Part shown: in pieces, positions 33,225 to 41,916 of the stretch
Numbering within the stretch: position 1 is the stretch's first letter
Layout of the letters: the number at the start of each line of letters is the position of its first letter
DNA from: Rhodococcus rhodnii NBRC 100604
GTDB taxonomy: Bacteria > Actinomycetota > Actinomycetes > Mycobacteriales > Mycobacteriaceae
Reading direction: 5' to 3'
Assembly: GCF_001894925.1 (NCBI RefSeq)
Contig: NZ_BCXD01000004.1
Coordinates: forward strand, 1-64,000
Length of the DNA stretch: 64,000 bases
Position numbers and translations under genes: made by a program
Notes under the pieces: model-generated
The model's input: only the letters and a program-made list of their open reading frames with translations
What the model was told of the DNA's origin: nothing
Database searches by the model: none

Positions 33225-34583
33225 GTGTCGTCTGCTCCTGCCCGTCCGCCCGCGCCCGGTGAGATCCTGCCGGTGCCGCGGTTCGAGCGGCGTGCCGGCG
33301 GCCGCATCGTCGGTGGTGTCGCGGGTGGTGTCGCCGATCAGCTCGGTGTGGACGCGACGCGGGTGCGCACGGTGTTCGCGGCGCTCGGCGTGGTCGGCGG
33401 TGCGGGTTTCGCGTTGTACGGCCTGCTGTGGGTGTTCACGCCGCAGGGCTCCGACACGGCGCGGCCGTCGCGAGACGAACGGACGAAGGCCTACGGGCTC
33501 ATCGTGCTCGCGATCGTCGCGGGCATGGTGCTGTCGGCGGCGTTCAGCGGCGCGACCGGTACGATCGTCGGTCCGGCCGTCGTCATCGCGGTCGGTGCCG
33601 CGCTGGTGTGGCGCGAGTTCGATTCGGGTGGCCCGAAGTCGATGCTCGGCCTGCCGCAGCGTCCCACCGTTCTCACCTGGGCGCGGGTGGTGGGCGGTGT
33701 GTCGCTCATCGTCGTGGGGCTCGCCGTCGTCGTGCTCGCTCAGGTCGAGTTCGACGCATTGCGTTCGTCGCTCGCGGCGGTCGTCGTGACGCTCGTGGGT
33801 GCGGCGCTGCTGACGGTGCCGTTGTGGCTGCGGCTGTGGCGCTCGCTCGAGGCCGAGCGGGCCGCGCGGATCAGGACGGACGAGCGTGACGAGATCGCGT
33901 CGCATCTGCACGACTCGGTGTTGCAGACGCTCGCGCTCATCCAGAAGCAGTCGGGCGACGCCGCCGAGGTCGCGCGGCTCGCGCGAAGCCAGGAGCGGGA
34001 GTTGCGGCGGTATCTGTTCGGGGGCGGCGAGAACGCGCATTCGTCGCTGGCCGAGGCGCTCGCGACGATCGCGGGCGAGGTCGAGGATCAGTACTCGATC
34101 ACCGTCCGGCCCGTGACGGTCGGCGACGTCGCGCTCGGCGACGGCGCAGAGCAGCTGTCGCAGGAGGCATTCACGGCGGTCGTCGGGGCGACGCGCGAGG
34201 CGCTGGTCAACGCCGCGAAGCATTCGGGAGAGTCCGAGGTCAACCTGTACATGGAGGCCGAGCCCGATCAGGTGAGCGTCTTCGTGCGCGACCGCGGGAA
34301 GGGTTTCGACGCCGAGGCCGTCCCGGCGGACCGGCAGGGTCTCGCTCGGTCGATTCGTGGACGGATCGAGCGCCGCGGTGGCCGGGTCGACGTGCGGACG
34401 TCGGCGGGGCGCGGAACCGAGGTGCGGATCCACCTGCCCCGCGGCGTCGTCCACGGTCAGGGCGAGGGCGGGGACGACGACGGCGACACGGCGCGCAGCG
34501 GTGGGGAACGGCGGAACGGCCGATCCACTCGCCTACAGTGGGGGCGTCGATCCGCCCGTCTGCAGGAAGAACAGGCTCAGTGA
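33225..34583 (+). CDS. PspC-domain sensor histidine kinase (EsrS-like)
   Basis: Sensor kinase of 452 residues. A PspC domain opens the protein (about 20-80, RRAGGRIVGGVAGGVADQLGVD), with further TM helices at about 90-130 and 150-205. The dimerisation helix of the LiaS/NarX type has the phosphoacceptor H229 in SHLHDSVLQTLALIQ, and the ATPase domain shows EALVNAAKHS, RDRGKGFD and GRGTEVRIHLP. Probably senses envelope stress with the divergent PspC/LiaF protein and phosphorylates the regulator whose GTG overlaps its stop by 4 bp. Confidence 0.93.
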   Translation: MSSAPARPPAPGEILPVPRFERRAGGRIVGGVAGGVADQLGVDATRVRTVFAALGVVGGAGFALYGLLWVFTPQGSDTARPSRDERTKAYGLIVLAIVAGMVLSAAFSGATGTIVGPAVVIAVGAALVWREFDSGGPKSMLGLPQRPTVLTWARVVGGVSLIVVGLAVVVLAQVEFDALRSSLAAVVVTLVGAALLTVPLWLRLWRSLEAERAARIRTDERDEIASHLHDSVLQTLALIQKQSGDAAEVARLARSQERELRRYLFGGGENAHSSLAEALATIAGEVEDQYSITVRPVTVGDVALGDGAEQLSQEAFTAVVGATREALVNAAKHSGESEVNLYMEAEPDQVSVFVRDRGKGFDAEAVPADRQGLARSIRGRIERRGGRVDVRTSAGRGTEVRIHLPRGVVHGQGEGGDDDGDTARSGGERRNGRSTRLQWGRRSARLQEEQAQ

Positions 34584-35263
34584 CCACGCAGTACTCCGCT
34601 TCGGACCCGTCCGCACCGTCTCGCACGTACCGCGTCTTCCTCGTCGACGATCACGCCGTGTTCCGTTCCGGTGTGCGCGCGGAGCTCGGCCGCGAGCCGG
34701 ACATGACCGTCGTCGGTGAGGCGGGGTCCGTCGCGGAGGCGGTGCGGGGCATCGATGCGGCGAAGCCCGACGTCGTGCTGCTCGACGTGCACATGCCCGA
34801 CGGCGGTGGCATCGCGGTCCTGCGGGACATCGCGAGTGGTCCGGTGTGCCTCGCGCTGAGTGTGTCCGACGCCGCGGAGGATGTCATCGCGGTGATCCGT
34901 GCGGGTGCGCGCGGGTACGTCACCAAGACGATCTCGGGGCACGAGCTGGCGGACGCGATTCGCCGGGTCGCGGGCGGCGACGCCGTGTTCGGCCCGCGGC
35001 TGGCGGGTTTCGTGCTCGATTCGTTCACCGGGCGTTCGGCAGTTCCGGAGCCGCCGCTCGATCCCGAACTGGATTCGCTCACGCCGCGTGAGCTCGAGGT
35101 GCTGCGGCTGCTCGCGCGCGGGTACACCTACCGGGAGATCGCGGAAGAGCTGTTCATCTCGATCAAGACGGTCGAGACGCACGCGTCGAACGTGCTGCGC
35201 AAGACGCAGCAGTCGAATCGCAACGCCCTCACTCGCTGGGCGCACCGCCGCCGGATCGAGTGA
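34580..35263 (+). CDS. LuxR-type response regulator (EsrR-like)
   Basis: Response regulator of 227 residues. The receiver domain has acidic D23-D24, phosphoacceptor D69 in VVLLDVHMPDGGG and a conserved Lys in ARGYVTKTIS. The C-terminal LuxR/NarL helix-turn-helix spans about 162-220 (LTPRELEVLRLLARGYTYREIA, then IKTVETHASNVLRK). GTG start overlaps the kinase stop. Likely controls the divergent membrane-protein gene and its own operon, by analogy with LiaR/EsrR. Confidence 0.94.
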   Translation: MTTQYSASDPSAPSRTYRVFLVDDHAVFRSGVRAELGREPDMTVVGEAGSVAEAVRGIDAAKPDVVLLDVHMPDGGGIAVLRDIASGPVCLALSVSDAAEDVIAVIRAGARGYVTKTISGHELADAIRRVAGGDAVFGPRLAGFVLDSFTGRSAVPEPPLDPELDSLTPRELEVLRLLARGYTYREIAEELFISIKTVETHASNVLRKTQQSNRNALTRWAHRRRIE

Positions 35264-35276
35264 CCGGGCCCGGCCC

Positions 35277-36104
35277 TTACTCGTCGCCGGTGGCGGCGGG
35301 CCGGTCGGTGTGCGACCACTGCGACCACGAGCCGGGGAACAGCGCCGCGTCGATGCCGGCGACGGCGAGTGCCGCGATCTGGTGTGCGGCGGTGACGCCG
35401 GATCCGCAGTAGACGCCGACGGGGGTTCCCGGTGCGACGCCGAGTGCCGCGAATCGGTCGGCGAGTTCGGTGGCGGAGCGGAAACGTCCGTCGCCGCGCA
35501 GGTTCTCGGATGTCGGTGCGCTCACGGCGCCGGGGATGTGCCCGGCCCTCGGGTCGACGGGTTCGGTGGCGCCGGTGTAGCGCTCGGTCGCGCGGGCGTC
35601 GAGGAGGACGCCGGGAAACTCCGCGGCGTCGTCGATGCCGATCGTGGGCAGGGCGCCGGGGGTGATCTCGACGTCTCCCGGGGCGGCCGCGTACTCGTCG
35701 CCCGCCGCGGTGGGCAGGCCGGCGGCCCGCCACGCGGGGAGTCCGCCGTCGAGCAGCCGGACGTTCTCGACTCCGCCCCATCCGAGCAGCCACCACGCGC
35801 GTGCGGCGGCCGTACCGCCCGTCGCGTCGTAGACGACGACGGGCTGTCCCTGCCGGATTCCCCAGCGGCGCGCGGCGGCCTGCAGTGCGGCGGGGTCGGG
35901 CAGCGGATGACGGCCGGCGTCCGGGGACGCGGGTGCGGCGAGTTCGGTCTCGAGATCGACGAAGACCGCGCCCGGGACGTGTGCGTCGCGGTAGTGCGCG
36001 TGGCCGTGGGGATCGCCGAGCGCCCACCGGACGTCGAGCAGGACAGGCGGATTCGGGCCCGCGAGCTCGCGGGCGAGGTCGGTGGCGCCGACGAGGACCG
36101 TCAC
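35277..36104 (-). CDS. sseA: 3-mercaptopyruvate sulfurtransferase (SseA-like)
   Basis: Two-domain rhodanese of 275 residues; transfers sulfur from 3-mercaptopyruvate to thiol or cyanide acceptors. The N-terminal domain is structural and lacks a catalytic Cys; the C-terminal domain has C233-GSGVTAA, the loop typical of mercaptopyruvate rather than thiosulfate sulfurtransferases (CRKGVT). GTG 36104 overlaps the kinase stop by 4 bp, which defines the start because the frame is open far upstream. It may be co-translated with the kinase. Confidence 0.9.
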   Translation of the reverse strand: MTVLVGATDLARELAGPNPPVLLDVRWALGDPHGHAHYRDAHVPGAVFVDLETELAAPASPDAGRHPLPDPAALQAAARRWGIRQGQPVVVYDATGGTAAARAWWLLGWGGVENVRLLDGGLPAWRAAGLPTAAGDEYAAAPGDVEITPGALPTIGIDDAAEFPGVLLDARATERYTGATEPVDPRAGHIPGAVSAPTSENLRGDGRFRSATELADRFAALGVAPGTPVGVYCGSGVTAAHQIAALAVAGIDAALFPGSWSQWSHTDRPAATGDE

Positions 36105-37285
36105 GGCTGGATCACCAGCACGATCGCCGCGACGACGGCCGCGAGCACGAGGATCGAGACCATGACGCTCATCGCGATCGGGGCAGAGTCGACGATCTTG
36201 TCGCGGAGCGTGCGCGGTTCGGCCCGGGTGGGCCACACGAGCGGCTGCACGGGTCTGCGGGCGTCGTCGAGCGAGCCTGCGGGGCGTGCGGGCGGGAGTC
36301 CACTCATCGTCGATCCGATGGAACGACGCGAATCCTGCAGTGGCGTACCGTGGCTCGCCCACGCCGGGACGGTGCCGGTCGCGGAGTAGATCGGCTGGCC
36401 CATGATCTGCTCGACGCCTCCGCTCGGGCCGAGAGCGGCGGCGGCGAGCTCGTCGCGGGCCTGCGCCATGGTCGGTCTGCGGGCGGGATCGGGTTCGAGC
36501 ATGTGCAGCAGCGGTTCGGTGAGCGGCCCGGTCTGCGTCGGCGGCCGGATCTCGCCCTTCGCGACGCGGTGCAGCAGCGCGATCGAGTCGGTGTCGATCC
36601 CGAACGGCGGCTGCCCCTCGACGACGGTGTAGAGGGTCGCGCCGAGCGAGAACACGTCGCTCTTCTCGGTGGGATCCTTGCCGCGGGCGACCTCGGGGGC
36701 GAAGTAGGCGGGGGTGCCGGTGATGACGCTGTCGGCGGCGTCGGCGGCGTCGCCCTTCGCGCGGGCGATGCCGAAGTCGCTGATCTTGACGGTGCCGAGG
36801 CCGCGGCCGCGATCGGCGACGAGGATGTTGCCGGGCTTGATGTCGCGGTGGACGATGCCCGCGTGGTGCGCGGCGGCGAGTGCGTCCGCGACCTGGGCGC
36901 CGACCTGCGCGACCTCGATGGGCGGGAGGGTCTCGGCGATGTTCATCGCCTGCGCGAGCGACCGCGACGGGACGTACTCCATCACGAGCCACGGTTCGCC
37001 GGATTCGAGTGCGACGTCGTACATCGCGATCGAGTGGGGATGGGTCAGTTTCGCGGCGTTGCGGCCCTCGCGCATCGTCCGTTCGCGGACGGCGCGCGCC
37101 TCGTCGGGGTCGAGTCCGACGGTCGTCGTGACCTGTTTCACGGCGACGTCGCGCTGCAGCAGCGTGTCGCGCGCGAGCCACACGGCACCCATGCCGCCGC
37201 CGCCGAGCTTGTGGCGCAGGCGGTAGCGCCCTGCCACGAGGTACTCGGGTCCGATTCCTCGGATCGCCTGGCCGCTGTCGGTCAC
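36101..37285 (-). CDS. Transmembrane Ser/Thr protein kinase
   Basis: Hanks-type kinase of 394 residues. Kinase domain about 20-285: glycine loop G28-GGGMG, ATP-lysine K50, catalytic H146-RDIKPGN, D170-FG, and the TGTPAYFAPE activation segment. A Pro-rich juxtamembrane linker follows and one TM helix occupies the last 25 residues, so there is almost no outer sensor domain, unlike PknA/B/D. GTG start. Its stop overlaps the sulfurtransferase start. Substrates are not indicated. Confidence 0.93.
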   Translation of the reverse strand: MTDSGQAIRGIGPEYLVAGRYRLRHKLGGGGMGAVWLARDTLLQRDVAVKQVTTTVGLDPDEARAVRERTMREGRNAAKLTHPHSIAMYDVALESGEPWLVMEYVPSRSLAQAMNIAETLPPIEVAQVGAQVADALAAAHHAGIVHRDIKPGNILVADRGRGLGTVKISDFGIARAKGDAADAADSVITGTPAYFAPEVARGKDPTEKSDVFSLGATLYTVVEGQPPFGIDTDSIALLHRVAKGEIRPPTQTGPLTEPLLHMLEPDPARRPTMAQARDELAAAALGPSGGVEQIMGQPIYSATGTVPAWASHGTPLQDSRRSIGSTMSGLPPARPAGSLDDARRPVQPLVWPTRAEPRTLRDKIVDSAPIAMSVMVSILVLAAVVAAIVLVIQP

Positions 37286-37393
37286 GCGCTCAGGTTAACC
37301 GACACGGGTGTGAGGCTTGGTTCACATGCATTCACCAGGCGTTTCTCCGTGCGCTTGACGTGATGCGCGAGGAGGGGATTTACTGAAAACGGA

Positions 37394-37409
37394 TCGAAAA
37401 CGTGTTCGA
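37394..37409 (+). promoter_or_regulatory. LexA-binding SOS box upstream of imuA'-imuB
   Basis: TCGAAAACGTGTTCGA differs at one position from the mycobacterial SOS box TCGAAC-N4-GTTCGA. It lies about 88 bp before imuA', a gene known to be DNA-damage inducible in mycobacteria. LexA repression is therefore likely. Confidence 0.85.
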
Positions 37410-37496
37410 TGTGGTCTGTGCCTTCCCCGCAGTCCGGTCGTGTCACCGAGTCGTGCCCTGCGCGCGGTCCGGTGACGAGCTGAGACGAGGGTGGAG

Positions 37497-38276
37497 ATGA
37501 ACGACGCTGCGCGTCGGGAGCGGATCGAGCAGCTTCGGCGGCAGATCGCGGCGGTCCCCGCGAAGGGGGAGTCGGTCGCTGCCGCGCAGCCGATCGCTGC
37601 CGCGGAACCGGGGGCCTCGGTCGCCGATCCCGCGCTCCGAGGCGGTGTCTCCCCGGCGTCCGTGCTTCCGGTCCCCGGCGGGCTCGCCGATCTCCTGCCG
37701 CGCGGTGGGCTGGTGCGGGGCTCGGTCGCCACGGTGTCGGGTGCCGCGTCGCTGCTCGTGGGGCTCGTCGCGGCGGTCACCGCGGACGGCGGGCACGTCG
37801 CCGTCGTCGGCCGCCCGGACATGAGCCTGCTCGCCGCGGTGGAGATGGGGGCGCGGCTCGACCGGCTCGCCGTCGTCCCGGATCCGGGGCCCGATCCGGT
37901 GGAGATCGCGGCGGTGCTGCTCGACGGGATGGACCTGGTCGTCCTCGGGCTGGGTGGGGCCGCAGTGCCGCCGACGCGGGCGCGCGCCGTCGTCGCGCGG
38001 GCACGGAGCAAGCGGTCGACGCTGGTGGTGACGGACGGCCGGTGGGACGGCGCCGAGGTGGCGCTCGACGCACGTGTCGACGGCTATCACGGCCTCGGCG
38101 ACAGCACGGGCCGCGGCCGGGTGTGCGGGGTGCGGCTGTCGGTGAACGCCCGGGGCAGGGCTTTTCCGGTGCGCAGCACGCGGCTCGGGGTGCAGTCGCG
38201 GCGCGGCAGGGTCGAGTGGGAGTGCGCCGACACCGAAGCGGCCGCCGTCGTGGCGGAACGGGCGGTGGGGTCGTGA
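37497..38276 (+). CDS. imuA': Mutasome accessory protein ImuA'
   Basis: RecA-fold protein of 259 residues that, with ImuB and the polymerase DnaE2, carries out error-prone translesion synthesis after DNA damage. It shows a RecA-like core ([51 protein letters not shown]) but no Walker A lysine. It has the place of Rv3395c after the guaA region. ATG 37497 is chosen with GAGG upstream; GTG 37491 is possible. imuB overlaps by 4 bp. No dnaE2 lies in the window. Confidence 0.88.
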   Translation: MNDAARRERIEQLRRQIAAVPAKGESVAAAQPIAAAEPGASVADPALRGGVSPASVLPVPGGLADLLPRGGLVRGSVATVSGAASLLVGLVAAVTADGGHVAVVGRPDMSLLAAVEMGARLDRLAVVPDPGPDPVEIAAVLLDGMDLVVLGLGGAAVPPTRARAVVARARSKRSTLVVTDGRWDGAEVALDARVDGYHGLGDSTGRGRVCGVRLSVNARGRAFPVRSTRLGVQSRRGRVEWECADTEAAAVVAERAVGS

Positions 38277-39847
38277 CGGCGCGCCGGGTGCTCGCGGTGT
38301 GGTGTCCCGACTGGCCCGCGGTCGCTGCCGCGGCGGACGCCGACGTCTCGCCCGCTCGTCCGGTCGCGGTGCTGACGGGCAGCCGCGTCACGGCGTGTTC
38401 GGCTCCCGCACGTGCCGAGGGAGTTCGGCGGGGACTGCGCAAACGGGAGGCGCAGGCACGGTGCCCGCAGCTCTACGTCGCCGGTGTCGATCCCGACCGG
38501 GACGCGCGGTTGTTCGAGCCCGTCGCGGCGGCCGTCGATGCCGCCGTTCCCGGTGCGGAGATTCTGCGTCCGGGGTTGATCGTGCTGTCGGCGCGGGGGG
38601 CCGGCAGGTTCTTCGGGTCCGAGGAGGCGGCTGCCGAGCGGCTCGTCGACGAGGTCGCCTCGATCGGGGTCGAATGCCAGATCGGTGTCGCCGATCAGCT
38701 CACGACGGCGGTGATCGCGGCGCGTCACGGTGTTCTCGTTCCCGCGGGGGAGGGTGCGCGTTTCCTCGCGCCGTTGTCGATGCGGGAGCTCGCCGCGGAA
38801 CCGGCGCTCGCGGCACCCGAACGCGACGATCTCGTCGATCTGCTGCGGCGGCTCGGGATTCGCACGATCGGCGAGTTCGCGGCGTTGCCGGCCACCGACG
38901 TCGCGTCCCGGTTCGGCACCGACGCGGTGCTCGCGCATCGCGCCGCGCGCGGCGAACCCGAGCGTCCGCCGTCGCCGCGTGCGCTGCCACCGGATCTCGT
39001 CGCCGAGATGCACTGCGATCCGCTGATCGAGCGGGTCGACGCCGCGGCCTTCGCGGGACGCGCGCTCGCGACCCGGCTCCACGGTGTGCTCACGGCGGCG
39101 GGTGTCGCATGCACCCGGCTGACGATCACCGTCGTCACCGATCACGGTGAAACCCACACGCGCACATGGCGATGCGCGGAGCCGCTCACGCCGGAGGCGA
39201 CAGCCGACCGGGTCCGCTGGCAGATCGACGGCTGGCTGACGGGGCGTGGACGGCGAGGTAGCGACACACCGAGGCCCAGCGCGGGGATCGCGGTGCTGCG
39301 GCTCGACCCGGTCGAGGTGGTCTCGGCGGGTGCGTTGCAGCCGGGATTGTGGGGTGGTGTCGGTGAGGAGGACGAGCGTGCCCGCCGCGCCCTCACCCGG
39401 GTCCAGGGCCTGCTGGGTGGCGACGCGGTGCGGGTCGGGGTGCTCAGCGGTGGGCGAGGTCCGGCCGAACGCATCACGCTGCTGCCGTGGGGGGAGGAGC
39501 ACACGCCCGAGCGCGACCCGGATCAGCCGTGGCCGGGCCGGCTGCCCGAGCCCTCACCGACGACCCTGTTCCCGGCGCGGCCCCGCATCCGGGTGACGGG
39601 GACGGGCGGCGGCGACGTCGTCGTCACCGATCGGGGCATGTTCTCGGACGTGCCTGTTCACGTGGCGTGGGGGAGCAGGTCGTGGCGGGTCGAGGCCTGC
39701 GCCGGACCGTGGCCGGTGGACGAGTGGTGGTGGGATCCGCGGCACGTCACCACGATCTCGCGTGCGCAGATCCTGCTGGAGGACTCGCGGGCGTTGCTCG
39801 TGGTGTGCGATGCGGAGGGGTGGGCGGTGGAGGGGATCTACGAATAG
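38273..39847 (+). CDS. imuB: ImuB, non-catalytic Y-family polymerase-like protein
   Basis: Mutasome adaptor of 524 residues with Y-family polymerase architecture. The palm begins [12 protein letters not shown] instead of the DxDxFF metal motif, so polymerase carboxylates are missing, as expected for ImuB. Helix-hairpin-helix (about 185-220, [17 protein letters not shown]) and little-finger regions follow, then a C-terminal part for DnaE2 and clamp contacts. GTG 38273 overlaps the imuA' stop. Induction with imuA' through the LexA box is likely. Confidence 0.93.
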   Translation: MTARRVLAVWCPDWPAVAAAADADVSPARPVAVLTGSRVTACSAPARAEGVRRGLRKREAQARCPQLYVAGVDPDRDARLFEPVAAAVDAAVPGAEILRPGLIVLSARGAGRFFGSEEAAAERLVDEVASIGVECQIGVADQLTTAVIAARHGVLVPAGEGARFLAPLSMRELAAEPALAAPERDDLVDLLRRLGIRTIGEFAALPATDVASRFGTDAVLAHRAARGEPERPPSPRALPPDLVAEMHCDPLIERVDAAAFAGRALATRLHGVLTAAGVACTRLTITVVTDHGETHTRTWRCAEPLTPEATADRVRWQIDGWLTGRGRRGSDTPRPSAGIAVLRLDPVEVVSAGALQPGLWGGVGEEDERARRALTRVQGLLGGDAVRVGVLSGGRGPAERITLLPWGEEHTPERDPDQPWPGRLPEPSPTTLFPARPRIRVTGTGGGDVVVTDRGMFSDVPVHVAWGSRSWRVEACAGPWPVDEWWWDPRHVTTISRAQILLEDSRALLVVCDAEGWAVEGIYE

Positions 39848-39942
39848 CGGTCTTCCGGTGGATGGGACCGGGCGTTGTGGGCGGGTGCCCCGGAGGGTCC
39901 GATGGAGCAGGACGAGTTCGGCGGAGCTGACGGAGGTACCCC

Positions 39943-40371
39943 ATGACGACGACGATGACGGTGCGCGAGAACGTTCCGGTCCTCGCGATGGTGGGTCAGG
40001 ACTCGCCCGGGACGGATGTGCGGTTCGTGCGTGTCGATGCCGCCGACCTGCGGGAGGCGTCCGCGATCACGCGCAGGTTGCGCGCCGACGCGGGGGACGC
40101 GTCGGTCCTGCTCGACGTGCATGTGCATCTCGCGGACGATGCGCGGACAGCGCGGCGCGAAGTGGCGGAGTCGCAGCGTGATGCGGGTGCTGCCGTCCAC
40201 TACATCGGAACGCCCGCGGGATTCGCGGGACTCGTCGCCGATATCCGCTCGGCGGGCGTCGCCGACGGCATCGTCGCCATCCCGATCACCGACGACCCGG
40301 GGACGCGGCGCGCGCTGCGCGACGTCGTCGCCCCGATGCTCCACTGTGGAGACGTCGTCGACGTCGCGTGA
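39943..40371 (+). CDS. Small protein resembling a luciferase-like monooxygenase C-terminus
   Basis: Hypothetical protein of 142 residues with a strong CGGAGGT ribosome site. The C-terminal half, YIGTPAGFAGLVADIRSAGVADGIVAIPIT, looks like the end of the LLM-type FMN monooxygenase barrel, but the catalytic and flavin-binding N-terminal two thirds are absent. It could be a stand-alone remnant domain with a new role or a decayed gene. The good ribosome site and intact frame favour expression. First gene after imuB, at the edge of the conserved block. Confidence 0.6.
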   Translation: MTTTMTVRENVPVLAMVGQDSPGTDVRFVRVDAADLREASAITRRLRADAGDASVLLDVHVHLADDARTARREVAESQRDAGAAVHYIGTPAGFAGLVADIRSAGVADGIVAIPITDDPGTRRALRDVVAPMLHCGDVVDVA

Positions 40372-40386
40372 AACACTCGTGCTCGT

Positions 40387-40653
40387 TCAGCCGCTCAGCA
40401 CGGCTGCAACGATCGCGACGACGACCGCGAAGCCGGTGCCACCCAGGATCGTCACGCGGGAGGTGGTGCCTCGAGTCTTCTCGAGCGCGAACGTGACGAG
40501 GCCGGTCGCGAGACCGCCCACGACGAGAGCGTCGGCAGTGACGGTGGTGAACGAGACGGCGATCGCCACGTAGAGCAGCGCGAACATCACGATGGCCTGC
40601 GACCAGCCAGGAGGGTCGCCGAGGACGTTCTTTCTCTCGGGTGGTGGGGTCAT
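40387..40653 (-). CDS. Small membrane protein
   Basis: Unrecognised 88-residue protein with three probable hydrophobic helices (about 18-36, 40-57 and 68-87) linked by short loops, the middle one followed by the basic EKTRGTTSR. ATG 40653 is set by CGGAGAA at good spacing; the longer open frame upstream has no coding character. It converges with the preceding gene at 15 bp. Function unknown. Confidence 0.6.
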   Translation of the reverse strand: MTPPPERKNVLGDPPGWSQAIVMFALLYVAIAVSFTTVTADALVVGGLATGLVTFALEKTRGTTSRVTILGGTGFAVVVAIVAAVLSG

Positions 40654-40901
40654 GCGGTCGTTCTCCGATTTCCGTGGGCAGGTCTCGGGGGCGAACGTCG
40701 ACGTCGATCGAGCACGGACCGTGTGCAGGGGCCGACGTCGCACCGTGGATGCACCGTAGCAACGGGTGGCGACGCAGAGCCGCCCCACGGCGAACGTATC
40801 GTGAACAGTCCTAGGTCCGAAACACGAGGCGGTCCTGATGAATTCGCTGCCGCGAGCGTCATCCGCTGCGGCGCGTCGTCTCACTTCGAGCAGAGCGGGG
40901 A

Positions 40902-41132
40902 TCAGACTTCGGCGATGAAGAGTTCCATCATCTTCGCGGATCTGTCCCCGGCGTCCTGCTCGGCGAATATGCGGTCGAGCAGCGCTTCGACCGGGAGCGG
41001 CTTCGGTATGGTCTCGAACCTGTTCGTGACGATGCCGAGTTCCAGATTCCCACTCGAATCGATGCACGAGAGCACCGATTCCACGACGTCTCGTGCGGCG
41101 ACGAACGACGTGGTCCCCATGGTCTTCAGCAC
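40902..41132 (-). CDS. Hypothetical protein, probably 5'-truncated
   Basis: Unrecognised 76-residue product from GTG 41132, hydrophilic and helical with no membrane segment. The same frame keeps protein-like sequence upstream of this start (EEINARIVAELHYFNDWV and before) as far as about 41253, where TGA closes it, and no usable start codon is found in that part. The gene therefore looks like the 3' part of a longer one, or it uses a rare start. Base composition is lower in GC than the neighbours. Confidence 0.45.
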   Translation of the reverse strand: MLKTMGTTSFVAARDVVESVLSCIDSSGNLELGIVTNRFETIPKPLPVEALLDRIFAEQDAGDRSAKMMELFIAEV

Positions 41133-41481
41133 ATCCGCGATGGATACCCAGTCGTTGAAGTAATGGAGCTCGGCGACTATTCGTGCATTGATCTCTTCGG
41201 CGACATGGCTTTCCGGTTCTGTGGGGCGACCGCGATCGTAGGATCTCGCGTACCGCCATCATTGCTCGTCGGCCCGAGCGCGCGCGACCCGTTTTCGTCC
41301 GCCCACGGCGTCGTTCTGGACGGTCGGACGCGACTCCCGCGAATGTCGGACGCCGTTGTTACGGTGATGGGGTGACGTCGAGGACACATCGAGCCAGGGA
41401 TGCGGTGGAGATGCCGCAGCCCCTGTTCGTCCTCATCCGGGGGTAGCGGGCAGGGGCTCCGAGATCCCCTGGAGGCACCTC
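41133..41481. other. Gap with coding remnant and no complete gene
   Basis: About 350 bp without a supported complete gene. The left 120 bp continues the coding-like frame of the truncated gene on the minus strand. The remainder is unstructured apart from the GGAGG ribosome site at 41470 for the next gene. No terminator, tRNA or integration site is recognised. Confidence 0.45.
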
Positions 41482-41826
41482 GTGTCCCGTACCGATGCAC
41501 ACACTCCGTTCTTCGTCAGGCTCCACTTCGGTGAGTTCGCCACGTCTCCGTATCACGCGTCGTGCCATCCCGAATGCGATCTTCCGGAGCGTCCGCCTCT
41601 GCGCCGCGATTACCGAACGAACTGCACCTGGCTCTTTCAGTACACCGGCATCGGTGCCTGTTCGTGCTGGATGTGCCATGAAGGTCCGCAGGCTCGCCGG
41701 GCCAACCGTCGCGAACGTCAGCGCGATCGTCGCGTGCTCGCGGACGCTCTGAAGGCGTGGCGGGCCGGAGAGGACGACGCCTTCGAGGACATCCGCCCCA
41801 CCTTGTCGCGCCTGCGTTACATGTAG
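41482..41826 (+). CDS. Cys-rich small protein, unknown
   Basis: Hypothetical protein of 114 residues, basic and rich in aromatic residues. Cysteines occur as C-x3-C near 28-32 (CHPEC) and as NCTWLF...CSCWMC near 47-65, so a zinc-binding fold is plausible. The C-terminal half is a charged helix (ANRRERQRDRRVLADALKAW). GTG 41482 is well supported by TGGAGGCACC upstream. No family is recognised. It lies between the truncated gene and the catabolic operon, in a region of accessory character. Confidence 0.6.
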   Translation: MSRTDAHTPFFVRLHFGEFATSPYHASCHPECDLPERPPLRRDYRTNCTWLFQYTGIGACSCWMCHEGPQARRANRRERQRDRRVLADALKAWRAGEDDAFEDIRPTLSRLRYM

Positions 41827-41916
41827 GCCTCCCGCTGGCCGTTATGCCGAGAGTGCATGCCGATGCCGTGAAGCGGTATTTGTGGGGAGCAGCCCCGCAC
41901 CGCGAGAGTGAACGGC

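Noticed and set aside
31671-34454. A 927-codon minus-strand frame
   Set aside because: Shadow of the EsrI-like and kinase genes in another frame; composition is Arg/His/Pro with no domain.
40723-41163. Plus-strand frame of 146 codons
   Set aside because: It is Ser/Thr-rich antisense to the better minus-strand frame at 40902-41132 and has no ribosome site.
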